DNA of 64,000 nucleotides from CAZTTG01 sp964615935 (GCA_964615935.1 CAZTTG010000021.1:1-64000), one strand, 5' to 3'. Shown: positions 21,069-29,740, counted from the first letter of the stretch. The notes: a model not told the origin generated them from the letters alone. Numbers and translations are program-made.

Positions 21069-21074
21069 TAGGGT
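21069..21074 (+). promoter_or_regulatory. -10-like hexamer TAGGGT for deiminase paralogue 3
   Basis: TAGGGT with following CGGTAGTGGAC matches the region at 16182 in sequence (13 of 17) and in distance from the CCGTCACG element. It is a weak -10 by consensus, which fits regulator-dependent transcription. Confidence 0.42.
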
Positions 21075-21151
21075 CGGTAGTGGACGGAGAGACCGCTAGC
21101 TCCCCCGGCCGCGGGCCGACCCGGGGAGCGTCTCCAGCGACGGGAAGCACG

Positions 21152-23857
21152 ATGAAGCGTATGCCGAGAACGGTCGTGGGCCTGGTGGCCCTGGTCTCGA
21201 TCCTGGCGGTGCCGACCCGAGACGCTCGGGCTCAGACGCCCGCGCACCGAGCCGAGCAACTCAAGCGGATCTCCCTCGGCGAGAAACCCGGCTCCCCGCT
21301 GTCACCACCGGCGGATTCCACCGGCCCCCCTCCCGGCCCGGTTCGCTCCATCGCCGAGTGGGAGGAGTCGGAGGGGATCATCCTCGACAACTACTGGAAG
21401 AACGCGGATACGGTCCGAGAGATGCAGCTCCACAACCTGGTGTACATCCAGGTGAACCACGTGGCTGCGCGGGACGTCTGGATCGACTTCCTGAACAACA
21501 ACTCGATCCCGCTCACCAACATCCGCTTCCTCATGATCCCGTGCGACGCCGGGTCCATGCGGGACTGTGCCCCCTGGTTCATCTGGGACGGCAACAACGA
21601 GATGGGGATCGTGAACAACACCTGTTGGGGCGGGGCTCTGCCCCTGGACGACCAGGTCCCCAGGAAGTTCGCCGAGAGGTGGGGCGTTCCCTACTACGAG
21701 CCCGATCCGAAGATCTTCAGCGAGGGAGGCAACTTCTATCCGAACGGCTACGGGGTGGCGTTCTGCTCCACCTTCGTGTTCCAGGACAACAAGAACAAGT
21801 CGAAGGCGATCACCGACTCCCTGTTCAGGGACTACCTGGGCATCGAGCACCTGCGCACGCCCGCGCCCAGCTCCATCTGGCACCACGACACCTGGGGCAA
21901 GCCGGCCAACCCCGAGACCATGATCGTGGTGCAGTGGCCCGATACCCACGCCAGCTTCCCGGTCGGCGAGGGCATGGCCGCCTACTACGAGACCCTGCAG
22001 AGCCCGTGGGGAGGGCCCTACGATATCCATCGCCTGCCCATGTTCGAGATCTGGTTGCCGAGCTGGGGCTGGACCTTCAAGCCGTACATGAACTCGGTGA
22101 TCTCGAACGAGAGGGTCTACGTTCCCATCACCCATTCGCCGGACGACCAGATCGCCCTGGGGGTGTTCCAGGCGGCCTTCCCCGGCTACGAGATCGTGGG
22201 GGTGGACTTTCACGAGAGCCTGTGGATGGCCTCGCTCCACTGCGCCACGAAGAACATCATGCGGCGCGATCCCATCCGCATCTACCCGCTCCCGCCCCGG
22301 GACACCGAGGACTCGAGCTCCGACTACCGCGTCACGGCGGAGGTGATCCCACCCAACGGTTTCAACCTGCTCGCGGGCCATCCGGCGATTCGGTGGACCA
22401 ACACCGGTGGCGCGCCCTTCAACGCCCTGGTGATGAGTCCCACCGCTCAGGCCGACGAGTACGAGGCCTTCATTCCGGCGCAGCCCCAGCGGACCACGGT
22501 CTCCTTCTTCGTGGAGGCCATGGACGACGGCGGGCGCTCGGCCACCTACCCCCTGGTGACGCCCGACGGCATGATGAGCTTCGAGGTGAGGCCGGACGTG
22601 GAGGCGCCTGTGCTCTCGCGCTTCATCCCCACCCGCAGCGCCGCGGCCAGCCAGTGGCCGCCGTCGATCCGAACCCTGTGCAAGGACGACATGGCGACCC
22701 CCGAGGTCTGCGTGGAGTACGCCATCAACGGAGTTTTGCAGCCGGACGTCCTCCTGTCGCGCGAGGAGCTGTGCTACTGGTATGACGGCGAGCTGGCCGG
22801 GGCCGTCTCTGCCGGCGATCTGGTGACCTACCGGATCGTCGGCACGGACAAGGCCGCCTCCGCGAACAGCGCCGCCCTTCCCGTGCTCGGCCAGGTTCAT
22901 TGCCCAGTGGTCGCATCGGAGGAGGCGGTGGGGATCGTGAACCTCAGCTCGCGCTCGTACACGGCGCCCTTCCTGCGGGAGGCGCTGGGCGGCCTGGGCG
23001 TCCCCCATCACTACTACGCGGAGTGGCCGGCGGACCTCGATCGCCACGACGTCTGGTTCATCATCCTGGGCACCTTCGCCTTCAATCACATCCTGACCTC
23101 GAGCCAGGCCGACGAGATCGTGGCCGCGCTCCGGGCGGGCAAGAGCATCTACCTGGAAGGCGGCGACACATGGTGCTACGACCCGGAGAAGGACGCGCTG
23201 CAGCCGTGGTTCGGGGTTCAGGCGATCAAGAGGGGTGGGAGCCTTCCCGCCGTGACTGGTGTGGCCGGGTCCATCATGGACGGCATCCAGCTCGGCTATG
23301 GGAGGGAGTGCGAGCAGATCTGCATCGATCGGATTGCGAACCTCAGCCCGGCCGAGCTCCTCTTCCATGACAACAAGAGCAAGGGGCTCGCGGTCCTGTA
23401 CGACGCGGGCGGATACCGCGCCATCGCCAGCGGCTTCCCCCTCGGCGGTCTCAGCGACGAAGCGTGGCCGGAGAGCCGCAAGGAGATCCTGCTGCGCTAC
23501 CTCGAGTTCTTCGGGGTGCGCCGAGCCCGGCTGATGGCGACGGCGTCGGCATCCCCAGGCGCTCGGGTGCCGGTGCGGATCGAGGGGGCCCCGGGCAGCT
23601 CCTACGTCCTCCTGGCCTCCTGGGCGGAGGACCACACCCAGGTCCCCGGCTTGGGCCTCCTACGCCTGGCCAGGTCCGATTTCTTCATCGTCGACCGCGG
23701 CAAGTTCCTCGCCAGCGGCTCCGTCGAGGTCCCGCTCTCCATTCCCTCCGACCCGACCCTGGTCGGCCGCGAGCTCCACCTGCAGGCCGTGGCCGGGCCG
23801 GTCATCGCCCCCGGCCAGGCGGCGCTCACCAACCGCGACATCCTGACGATCCGGTAG
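21152..23857 (+). CDS. Secreted peptidylarginine/agmatine deiminase-superfamily protein, paralogue 3 (divergent)
   Basis: 901 aa, ATG 21152, signal peptide to about residue 26 (LVALVSILAVPTRDARAQTP). Same architecture as paralogues 1 and 2 but clearly diverged. Putative catalytic residues are Asp138 in SMRDCAPWF (RDxGP has become RDCAP), EGGNFYPNG (closer to the canonical EGGN than in the other two), His244-His-Asp246 in WHHDTWGK, Asn in KPYMNSVISN, and Cys364 in ASLHCATKN. The C-terminal flavodoxin-like module (VWFIILGTFAFNHILT, IYLEGGDTWCYD) and the final NRDILTIR are conserved. It follows the LytTR regulator by 209 nt with its own candidate operator and promoter. Active-site neighbourhood changes suggest a different substrate. 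Confidence 0.8.
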   Translation: MKRMPRTVVGLVALVSILAVPTRDARAQTPAHRAEQLKRISLGEKPGSPLSPPADSTGPPPGPVRSIAEWEESEGIILDNYWKNADTVREMQLHNLVYIQVNHVAARDVWIDFLNNNSIPLTNIRFLMIPCDAGSMRDCAPWFIWDGNNEMGIVNNTCWGGALPLDDQVPRKFAERWGVPYYEPDPKIFSEGGNFYPNGYGVAFCSTFVFQDNKNKSKAITDSLFRDYLGIEHLRTPAPSSIWHHDTWGKPANPETMIVVQWPDTHASFPVGEGMAAYYETLQSPWGGPYDIHRLPMFEIWLPSWGWTFKPYMNSVISNERVYVPITHSPDDQIALGVFQAAFPGYEIVGVDFHESLWMASLHCATKNIMRRDPIRIYPLPPRDTEDSSSDYRVTAEVIPPNGFNLLAGHPAIRWTNTGGAPFNALVMSPTAQADEYEAFIPAQPQRTTVSFFVEAMDDGGRSATYPLVTPDGMMSFEVRPDVEAPVLSRFIPTRSAAASQWPPSIRTLCKDDMATPEVCVEYAINGVLQPDVLLSREELCYWYDGELAGAVSAGDLVTYRIVGTDKAASANSAALPVLGQVHCPVVASEEAVGIVNLSSRSYTAPFLREALGGLGVPHHYYAEWPADLDRHDVWFIILGTFAFNHILTSSQADEIVAALRAGKSIYLEGGDTWCYDPEKDALQPWFGVQAIKRGGSLPAVTGVAGSIMDGIQLGYGRECEQICIDRIANLSPAELLFHDNKSKGLAVLYDAGGYRAIASGFPLGGLSDEAWPESRKEILLRYLEFFGVRRARLMATASASPGARVPVRIEGAPGSSYVLLASWAEDHTQVPGLGLLRLARSDFFIVDRGKFLASGSVEVPLSIPSDPTLVGRELHLQAVAGPVIAPGQAALTNRDILTIR

Positions 23858-23879
23858 CGGGCAGGAGCCGGCGCTCGCC

Positions 23880-24230
23880 TCAGGCCGAGCGGATCATGAT
23901 CAGGAGCATCTTGAACCGCTCGACGGCCTTCAGCGCGTGGGGCTCGTTCGCGGGCATGACGATCGCATCGCCCTGCTTCAGGCGATGGACCGCGCCCGAG
24001 ATGGTGATCTCCGCCTCGCCGTCGAGGACGTGGACCATGGCGTCGAAGGGGGCGGTGTGCTCGCTGAGGCCCTGCGAGCGGTCGAAGGCGAAGAGCGTCA
24101 CCGTGCCGACCTGCTTCTTGACCAGGGTTCGGCTCACCACCGCTCCATCCTGGTACTCCGCGAGATCGGCCAGGGGGGCCGCCTGGGCGACCAGCTCGCA
24201 ACGGTCCTTTTCGGGTCCCTTGTCTTCCAC
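23880..24230 (-). CDS. Small cupin-domain protein
   Basis: 116 aa from a GTG start. The cupin barrel has the first motif as SEHTAPFDAMVHVLDGEAEI and the second as GDAIVMPANEPHALKAVERF, giving His/Glu/His-type metal ligands, and resembles small single-domain cupin_2 proteins that bind a metal and a small ligand or stabilise a product. No catalytic function can be assigned. It starts 9 nt after the stop of the DUF1028 lipoprotein and is probably co-transcribed with it. It converges on deiminase paralogue 3 with 22 nt between stops and no obvious terminator. Confidence 0.8.
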   Translation of the reverse strand: MEDKGPEKDRCELVAQAAPLADLAEYQDGAVVSRTLVKKQVGTVTLFAFDRSQGLSEHTAPFDAMVHVLDGEAEITISGAVHRLKQGDAIVMPANEPHALKAVERFKMLLIMIRSA

Positions 24231-24239
24231 GTGCGGTCC

Positions 24240-25223
24240 TCAATCGGTACGGGTTCGTCTCAGGATCTCATCGGCGGTCGGACGATCGATCAGGCCGGAG
24301 TTCGGCAGGCGGTCGAGGAGCTCCATCCAGCTCGCCTCGGCCTCGAAGACGCGCCGGAATCGGGGGAGCGCCTCCTCCAGATGGCCCCCGGTCGCCAGGG
24401 TGAGGGCGTTCCAGAACACGATCTCAAGGTTGGTGGGATCGAGCTCGGAGGCCTTGGCGTACTCGGTCAGGGCCGCCTGCATGTCGTCCCGCTCCATGGC
24501 CGCATCCCCGGCGTTCATGTGCTCGTAGGCCAGGTGCACTCGGTAGAGGCGGCGGAGCTCCTCGACCGGGCGGGGATGGTCCTCAACGCGTAGGTCGATC
24601 AGGCGGTCCTTCCAGATCCGCCCGCTCGAGCGGGCGCCGACGACGAGGATGGCGGCGGACTGCTGGCCGCGGATGTCCCCGCCCGCGGCCTGCCCGGCTT
24701 CCAGGGCGGCCAGCAGCCGCTCCGCAAAGGGAGCCTCGGCCGACCGCCAGGCGCGCGCCATGGCGAGGACGACCCGATCGTTGAGCATCATGTTGGCCTG
24801 CACGCTGAAGCCCTCGCCCGTCTCGTGGTCGGCCTCCGCGATGCAGCGCGAGCCCGTATGCGCCGCGACCCGACCGCTGGCATCCACCAGGGCCACCTGG
24901 CGCAGCGCCTCGCCGGGGTCGGATCGGACGAGCTCGGCCAGGGCCTCCTCGGCGGGCAGGCCCGAGCGCATCAGCTCCAGCCCGCGGGGCCCGAAGGCGG
25001 CGTTGACCAGCGACTGGGTGGCCACCGCGCCCACGCCCGCCTCGGCCCAGGGCACGGTGGTGCCGACGCTGAACTTGTGGGACTGGACGGCGACTCCGAG
25101 CTGGCCCGTCGCGGGATCACGGGCGACGATCGAATAGGTGTGGACCGGTCGCTGCACGGGGGACTCCGCCGGGATGGTGGCGCAGCCGGCGATGGCGAGC
25201 AAGGGCAGGAGGGAGCGGTTCAC
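24240..25223 (-). CDS. DUF1028 (Ntn-hydrolase-like) lipoprotein with C-terminal TPR-like helices
   Basis: 327 aa. No Met fits; GTG 25223 gives a lipoprotein signal peptide (VNRSLLPLLAIAGC) with lipobox IAGC. Residues ~32-225 match the DUF1028 family: TYSIVARDPATGQLGVAVQS, FSVGTTVPWAEAGVGAVATQ, GLELMRSGLPAEEAL, HTGSRC, FSVQANMM. DUF1028 is related to Ntn-hydrolase folds and often carries a C-terminal peptidoglycan-binding or TPR-like part; here residues ~245-327 hold a TPR pair (MNAGDAAMERDDMQAALTEY). Enzymatic activity has not been established for the family. First gene of a two-gene unit with the cupin; divergent from bioB. Confidence 0.82.
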   Translation of the reverse strand: MNRSLLPLLAIAGCATIPAESPVQRPVHTYSIVARDPATGQLGVAVQSHKFSVGTTVPWAEAGVGAVATQSLVNAAFGPRGLELMRSGLPAEEALAELVRSDPGEALRQVALVDASGRVAAHTGSRCIAEADHETGEGFSVQANMMLNDRVVLAMARAWRSAEAPFAERLLAALEAGQAAGGDIRGQQSAAILVVGARSSGRIWKDRLIDLRVEDHPRPVEELRRLYRVHLAYEHMNAGDAAMERDDMQAALTEYAKASELDPTNLEIVFWNALTLATGGHLEEALPRFRRVFEAEASWMELLDRLPNSGLIDRPTADEILRRTRTD

Positions 25224-25590
25224 GGGGAGCCTCGTGGCGGGGCGGGGGGGATGGAGCCTCGCGTGGGCGGGATCGGGGGATCTGGGCGGTCGGGAGGGTA
25301 GCGTGGGGGCCGACGGGAGTCTCCGAAGGACGCGCCATCCATCCCCAGCCCCCACCCACCCGGGGATTGCCGGCCCGGCCGTCGGTTGCGGAGAAACCCG
25401 GGAGATTCTGGGGTTCCCCGGATCTTCCAGCGGCGCGGGAGCACCGGGGCACCAGCCAGCCCCGCCGGCCCCGGCCCCCCTGGCTCGTCCGGCCCCGGGC
25501 CGTGGCGGCGCCTGCGGAGCAGGCGCCCCGAGGCGGATCTGGGGCATGCCTGGGCGGACAGGGGCGGAGCCCCGCTAGAATCTCCGCCCC
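25224..25590. other. Intergenic region between DUF1028 lipoprotein and biotin operon
   Basis: About 370 nt between divergent genes. It carries the -10-like element of bioB near its right end. Its left half is CG-rich and C-run-rich with no convincing coding frame on either strand. No BirA-type operator palindrome was recognised. Some short inverted repeats (GGGGTTCCCC near 25410) have no assigned role. Confidence 0.5.
25576..25581 (+). promoter_or_regulatory. -10-like TAGAAT just upstream of bioB (possible leaderless start)
   Basis: TAGAAT is separated from the bioB ATG by only 9 nt, so transcription would begin at or within two or three bases of the start codon. There is no ribosome binding site in the remaining spacer. 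The same pattern is seen at 35771, 46464 and, on the minus strand, 46407. Confidence 0.6.
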
Positions 25591-26559
25591 ATGTCCGCGC
25601 CCATCCGCACCGCCGATCGACCCCGCCTGGAGGAGGTCGAGGCCCTCCTCGAGCGCCCCCTGCTCGAGCTGGTCTTCGAGGCCGCCTCCGTGCACCGGCG
25701 CCACCACGATCCGCGCAAGGTGCAGTGCTCGCAACTCCTGAACATCCAGTCGGGTGGCTGCTCCGAGGACTGCTCCTACTGCTCGCAGAGCGCCCACCAC
25801 GATACGCCCGTCGAGCCCACCCCCATGCCGTCGCCGGAGGAGGTCCTGGCCGAGGCTCGGAAGGCCCGCGCCGGCGGCGCCGACCGCTTCTGCATGGGGG
25901 CCGCCTGGCGCGCGGTGGAGGACGGCGAGGACTTCGAGCGCGTTCTCGAGATGGTGCGCGGGGTCAAGGGCCTGGGGCTCGAGACCTGCGTCACCCTGGG
26001 CATGCTGAACCGCGAGCAGGCGCGACGCCTGAGGGAGGCCGGGCTCGACTACTACAACCACAACCTCGACACCGGCCGCAGCCACTACGAGAGCATCGTC
26101 ACCACCCACGACTTCGACGACCGGCTGGAGACCCTGCAGGTGGTTCGTCAGGCCGGCCTGCGGGTGTGCTGCGGCGGGATCCTCGGCATGGGCGAGAGCC
26201 GGAAGGCGCGCGCCGAGCTCCTGTGGGAGCTGGCCGCGCTCGACCCCCCGCCCGAGACGGTCCCCATCAACGCGCTGGTCCCCATCGAAGGCACTCCCCT
26301 CGCGGACGCCGAACCGCTCGACTGGACCGAGCTGGTGCGCGCCGTGGCCGCGGTGCGGATCCTGATGCCCGGCTCGGTCGTGCGCCTCAGCGCGGGAAGG
26401 GCCCGGCTCGGCGAGCCGACCCAGGCGCTGTGCTTCCTGGCGGGCGCGGGCTCGATCTTCATCGGCGACGAGCTCCTCACCACGCCCAACCCCGAGCCCC
26501 ACACCGACGCCGCGCTCCTGGACAAGCTGGGCCTGGTGGCGGTCGGGGGGGACGGCTGA
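25591..26559 (+). CDS. bioB: Biotin synthase (radical SAM)
   Basis: 322 aa, the usual length. The radical SAM cluster is CSEDCSYCSQS (C-x3-C-x2-C) after QLLNIQSGG. Other family blocks are RFCMGAAWR, ETCVTLGML, YYNHNLDTGRSHYESIVTT, VCCGGILGMGES, INALVPIEGTPL, RLSAGRARL (the arginine that binds the auxiliary 2Fe-2S cluster) and FIGDELLTTPNP. It inserts sulfur into dethiobiotin to make biotin. First gene of bioB-bioFD-bioA; the fused gene follows 7 nt after the stop. Assignment is secure. Confidence 0.98.
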   Translation: MSAPIRTADRPRLEEVEALLERPLLELVFEAASVHRRHHDPRKVQCSQLLNIQSGGCSEDCSYCSQSAHHDTPVEPTPMPSPEEVLAEARKARAGGADRFCMGAAWRAVEDGEDFERVLEMVRGVKGLGLETCVTLGMLNREQARRLREAGLDYYNHNLDTGRSHYESIVTTHDFDDRLETLQVVRQAGLRVCCGGILGMGESRKARAELLWELAALDPPPETVPINALVPIEGTPLADAEPLDWTELVRAVAAVRILMPGSVVRLSAGRARLGEPTQALCFLAGAGSIFIGDELLTTPNPEPHTDAALLDKLGLVAVGGDG

Positions 26560-26566
26560 GACCTCC

Positions 26567-28414
26567 GTGGACCTGGACCGCGCGCTGGCCGAGGAGATGA
26601 GCCGGTGGGAGGCCGCCGGTCTGCGCCGCGTGCTCTCGCCGGCGAGCGCACCGAGGGACGGCGGCGACTTCACCAGCAACGACTACCACGGCCTGTCGGT
26701 GCACCCGGCGGTGATCGATGCCGCGCGCGAGGCTCTGGCCGAGGGCGGAGCGGGCGGCCGCGCCTCGCGCCTGCTCGGCGGTGGAACGCGGCTCGAGGGC
26801 GAGCTGGAAGAGCTGGCGGCCGACTGGCTGGGAAGCGAGGCGGCCCTCTTCTTCCCCAGCGGTTACCAGGCCAATCTCGGCCTGCTCACCGCCCTGGCCG
26901 GACCGGGCGATGCGTTGCTCTCCGACGAGCTCAACCACTCGTCGCTGATCGACGGGGCCCGGCTCTCGCGGGCTCGGGTGCGGACCTTCCGCCACAAGGA
27001 CGTCGAGGAGCTGGATCGCCTGCTGGAGGGCGCGGCCGCCGCCCGCCGCCGCCTGGTCGTCACCGAGAGCGTCTTCAGCATGGACGGCGACCTCGCGCCC
27101 CTCGAGAAGATGCACGAGCTGTGCGAGGCGCGCGACGCCTGGCTGGTGGTCGACGAGGCGCACGCCGCCGGGCTCCTGGGCCCCGAGGGGAGCGGCGCCT
27201 GGGGCGCCCTCGGCCGCCCTCGCGATTCGGCGCCGCGCCTCGCCGCCCGCGTGATCACCGGCGGCAAGGCGCTCGGCGTCTGCGGCGCCGTGGTCTGCGG
27301 AAGCCGCGCCCTGCGCGAGCACCTGCTCAACCGAGCGCGGCAGCTCATGTACACCACCGCCAGCTCGCCCGCGGTGGTCGCCGCCTTCAGCGCCTCGATC
27401 GAGCTGCTCCGCGGAGGGGAGATCGAGATCGAGCTCCCCCTGGAGCGCGCGCGCGCCCTGGCGGAAGCCCTCGATCTCCCGCGGCCCGCGGCGGGCATCG
27501 TTCCGCTCGTGCTGGGCGCGGAGGAGGCCGCCATGGCGGCCGAGCGCGAGCTGGCCTCGCAGGGCTTCTCGGTGCGCGCCGTGCGGCCGCCGACCATTCC
27601 GCCGGGCACCTCGCGCCTGCGCATCGTCTGCCACGCCTACAACCGGACCGCGGACGTCGACCGGCTGGCGGCGATCCTCGTCGACGTCCGGGGCCGACTC
27701 CCGCGCGCTCTCGGGGCCGCGCCGGAGCCCGCTCGGGAGCGAAGGGCGCCCGCGCTCGTCGTCGCCGGGACCGACACGGGCATCGGCAAGACCGTGATCT
27801 CCGCCCTGCTCCTGCGCACGGCGCGCCGGCTGGGCCCGGGGCGCTACTGGAAGCCGGTGCAGACCGGCGACGACAGCGACACCGCCGAGGTCGCCCGCCT
27901 GGCGGAGCTGCCGCCGGGCGAGCTGCCTCCGCCCGCCTTCCACTTCGCCCTCCCCGCCTCGCCCCACGAGGCCGCGGCCGCCGAGGGGGCGGCGGTCTCG
28001 ATCGATTCCCTCGAGGGCGAGCTCGAGCGGCTGCGCCGCGAGCAGCCCGACGCTCCCCTCCTGGTCGAGCTCGCCGGCGGCCTGCAGGTGCCCCTGACCC
28101 CGGACTTCACCCAGATCGACTGGCTCGCCCGCCTCCGCCTGCCGCTCGTGCTCGTCGCCCGGTCCGGGCTGGGCACGCTCAACCACACATTGCTCTCGCT
28201 CGAGGCCCTGCGGGCTCGGCACCTCGACCCGCTGGCCCTCTTCCTGGTCGGCCCGCCGCACCCGTCCAACCGCGAGACCCTCCGCCGCCTCGGCGGGGTC
28301 GAGGCGGTGCTCCAGCTGCCCGAGCTGGAACCGCCCGGCGCCGCCGCCTTCGACCGCTGGCTGGACGCGCAGGACCTCGGGGCGGTCCTGGATGCGCTCG
28401 CACCCGAGCCGTAG
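26567..28414 (+). CDS. bioFD: BioF-BioD fusion: 8-amino-7-oxononanoate synthase plus dethiobiotin synthetase
   Basis: 615 aa from GTG 26567. Residues 1-~385 are a PLP alpha-oxoamine synthase: FTSNDYHGLSVHP, GRASRLLGGGTRLEGELE, VVDEAHAAGLLGPEG, and the Schiff-base lysine in VITGGKALGVCG. Residues ~400-615 are dethiobiotin synthetase: P-loop GTDTGIGKTVISALLL, YWKPVQTGDDSDT, LVELAGGLQVPL. The two parts normally come from separate genes; here one frame joins them without a stop, with a linker of ~20 residues (LGAAPEPARERRA). Between them they catalyse the first and third of the four late biotin steps; BioA, encoded next, performs the one in between. Fusion could channel or balance enzyme levels. 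Confidence 0.95.
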   Translation: MDLDRALAEEMSRWEAAGLRRVLSPASAPRDGGDFTSNDYHGLSVHPAVIDAAREALAEGGAGGRASRLLGGGTRLEGELEELAADWLGSEAALFFPSGYQANLGLLTALAGPGDALLSDELNHSSLIDGARLSRARVRTFRHKDVEELDRLLEGAAAARRRLVVTESVFSMDGDLAPLEKMHELCEARDAWLVVDEAHAAGLLGPEGSGAWGALGRPRDSAPRLAARVITGGKALGVCGAVVCGSRALREHLLNRARQLMYTTASSPAVVAAFSASIELLRGGEIEIELPLERARALAEALDLPRPAAGIVPLVLGAEEAAMAAERELASQGFSVRAVRPPTIPPGTSRLRIVCHAYNRTADVDRLAAILVDVRGRLPRALGAAPEPARERRAPALVVAGTDTGIGKTVISALLLRTARRLGPGRYWKPVQTGDDSDTAEVARLAELPPGELPPPAFHFALPASPHEAAAAEGAAVSIDSLEGELERLRREQPDAPLLVELAGGLQVPLTPDFTQIDWLARLRLPLVLVARSGLGTLNHTLLSLEALRARHLDPLALFLVGPPHPSNRETLRRLGGVEAVLQLPELEPPGAAAFDRWLDAQDLGAVLDALAPEP

Positions 28415-28427
28415 CCCCGGGGGCGCC

Positions 28428-29705
28428 ATGTCCGCGAACGAGAACCTCACCGACCGCGACGCCCAGGTCTCCTGGCACCCCTACACCCAGCACGCCCTCG
28501 AGCCCGCGCCCCTGCCGGTCCGCTCCGCCCGGGGCGCCGTGCTGGTGCTGGAGGACGGCCGCGAGCTGATCGACGCCATCTCGTCCTGGTGGGCCATCCT
28601 GCACGGACACGCGGAACCGCGCCTGCTCGAGGTCATGGCGGCCCAGGCGCGCGAGCTCGACCACGTCCTCTTCGCCGGCTGCACCCACGAGCCGGCGGTG
28701 CGGCTCGCCGAGAGCTTGATCGAGGTGGCCCCCGAGGGGCTCTCGCGGGTCTTCTTCTCCGACAACGGCTCCACCGCGGTGGAGGTGGCCCTCAAGATGG
28801 TCTTTCAGGGCTGGGTCCACCGGGGAGAGGAGCAGCGGCGGACCTTCGTGGCCCTGGAGGGCGCCTATCACGGCGACACCTTCGGAGCCATGGCCATCGG
28901 CGATCCCGAGCCCTTCTTCCGCCCCTTCGAGCCGCTGCTCTTCCGGGCCCGGCGGGTCCCGGCGAGGCTGGATCGGGTCGAGCGGGCCTTCGACGAGCTC
29001 GGCGAGGAGGCCGCCGGGATCATCCTCGAACCCCTGCTGCAGGCGGCGGGCGGGATGATCCTGCACGGGGCGGACTTCCTGCGGGGTGTGCGCGCGGCCT
29101 GCGATCGGCGCGGGCTGCCGCTCATCGCCGATGAGGTCATGACCGGCTTCGGCCGCACCGGGGCCCTCTTCGCCTGCGGCAAGGCCGGCATCGCGCCGGA
29201 CCTCATGTGCCTCTCCAAGGGCCTGACCGGCGGAATCCTGCCGCTGGCGGCGACCCTGGCGCGCGAGGAGCTCTTCGAGGCGTTCCTCTCTTCCAATCGC
29301 GGCCGGGCCTTCTTCCACGGCCACACCTTCACGGCCCACCCGGTGGGCTGCGCGGTGGCCCTGGCCTCGCTGGAGCTGTGCCGGGAGAGGGACGTCCCGG
29401 CGCGCCTGGAGGCGATCGGCGCGCGCATCCAGGCGCGCATCGGCGAGCTCGAGCCGTCCCTCGCCCCCGCGGTGCGCCGGATCGGCGGGGTGGTGGCCTT
29501 CGACCTGCCGACGCCCGAGGGCGGGACCCGCGGCTACCTGGCCGAGCGGGCGCCCCGGCTGCGGCGGGAGGCGATCGAGCGCGGGGTGCTGCTGCGGCCC
29601 CTGGGCGACGTGCTCTACGCCATGCCCCCCGCCTGCACGCGCCCCGAGCAGTGCGATCGGATCGCGCAGGTCATGGTGGAGCTGGCCCGCCTGACCGACG
29701 ACTGA
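28428..29705 (+). CDS. bioA: Adenosylmethionine-8-amino-7-oxononanoate aminotransferase
   Basis: 425 aa. ATG 28428 is preferred; an earlier in-frame ATG at 28392 lies inside the fusion gene. Class-III aminotransferase blocks are clear: SWHPYTQHA near the N-terminus, ISSWWAILHGH, VFFSDNGSTAVEVALKM, ALEGAYHGDTFGAMAIGD, LIADEVMTGFGRTG, and the PLP lysine in DLMCLSKGLTGG. The WWAxxHGH motif separates BioA from other class-III enzymes. It makes 7,8-diaminopelargonate using SAM as amino donor. Last gene of the cluster, 13 nt after bioFD; bioC/bioH for pimeloyl synthesis are not in the window. Confidence 0.97.
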   Translation: MSANENLTDRDAQVSWHPYTQHALEPAPLPVRSARGAVLVLEDGRELIDAISSWWAILHGHAEPRLLEVMAAQARELDHVLFAGCTHEPAVRLAESLIEVAPEGLSRVFFSDNGSTAVEVALKMVFQGWVHRGEEQRRTFVALEGAYHGDTFGAMAIGDPEPFFRPFEPLLFRARRVPARLDRVERAFDELGEEAAGIILEPLLQAAGGMILHGADFLRGVRAACDRRGLPLIADEVMTGFGRTGALFACGKAGIAPDLMCLSKGLTGGILPLAATLAREELFEAFLSSNRGRAFFHGHTFTAHPVGCAVALASLELCRERDVPARLEAIGARIQARIGELEPSLAPAVRRIGGVVAFDLPTPEGGTRGYLAERAPRLRREAIERGVLLRPLGDVLYAMPPACTRPEQCDRIAQVMVELARLTDD

Positions 29706-29707
29706 GA

Positions 29708-29723
29708 AGGCCGGGATCGGCCT
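29708..29723 (+). terminator. Short hairpin after bioA
   Basis: AGGCCG-type arm (29708-29713) pairs with CGGCCT (29718-29723) over a four-base loop, 3 nt past the stop. Only six base pairs and no U-run, so weak support. Confidence 0.3.
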
Positions 29724-29740
29724 CGAGCACCAGCGCCCCT

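Noticed and set aside
20270..21151. Upstream extension of the deiminase-3 frame through the LytTR gene
   Set aside because: The extension is out of frame with the strongly conserved receiver and LytTR domains and has shuffled composition.
25400..25580. BirA/biotin operator or riboswitch upstream of bioB
   Set aside because: No long dyad with the usual spacing was seen, and the leader is too short for a riboswitch.
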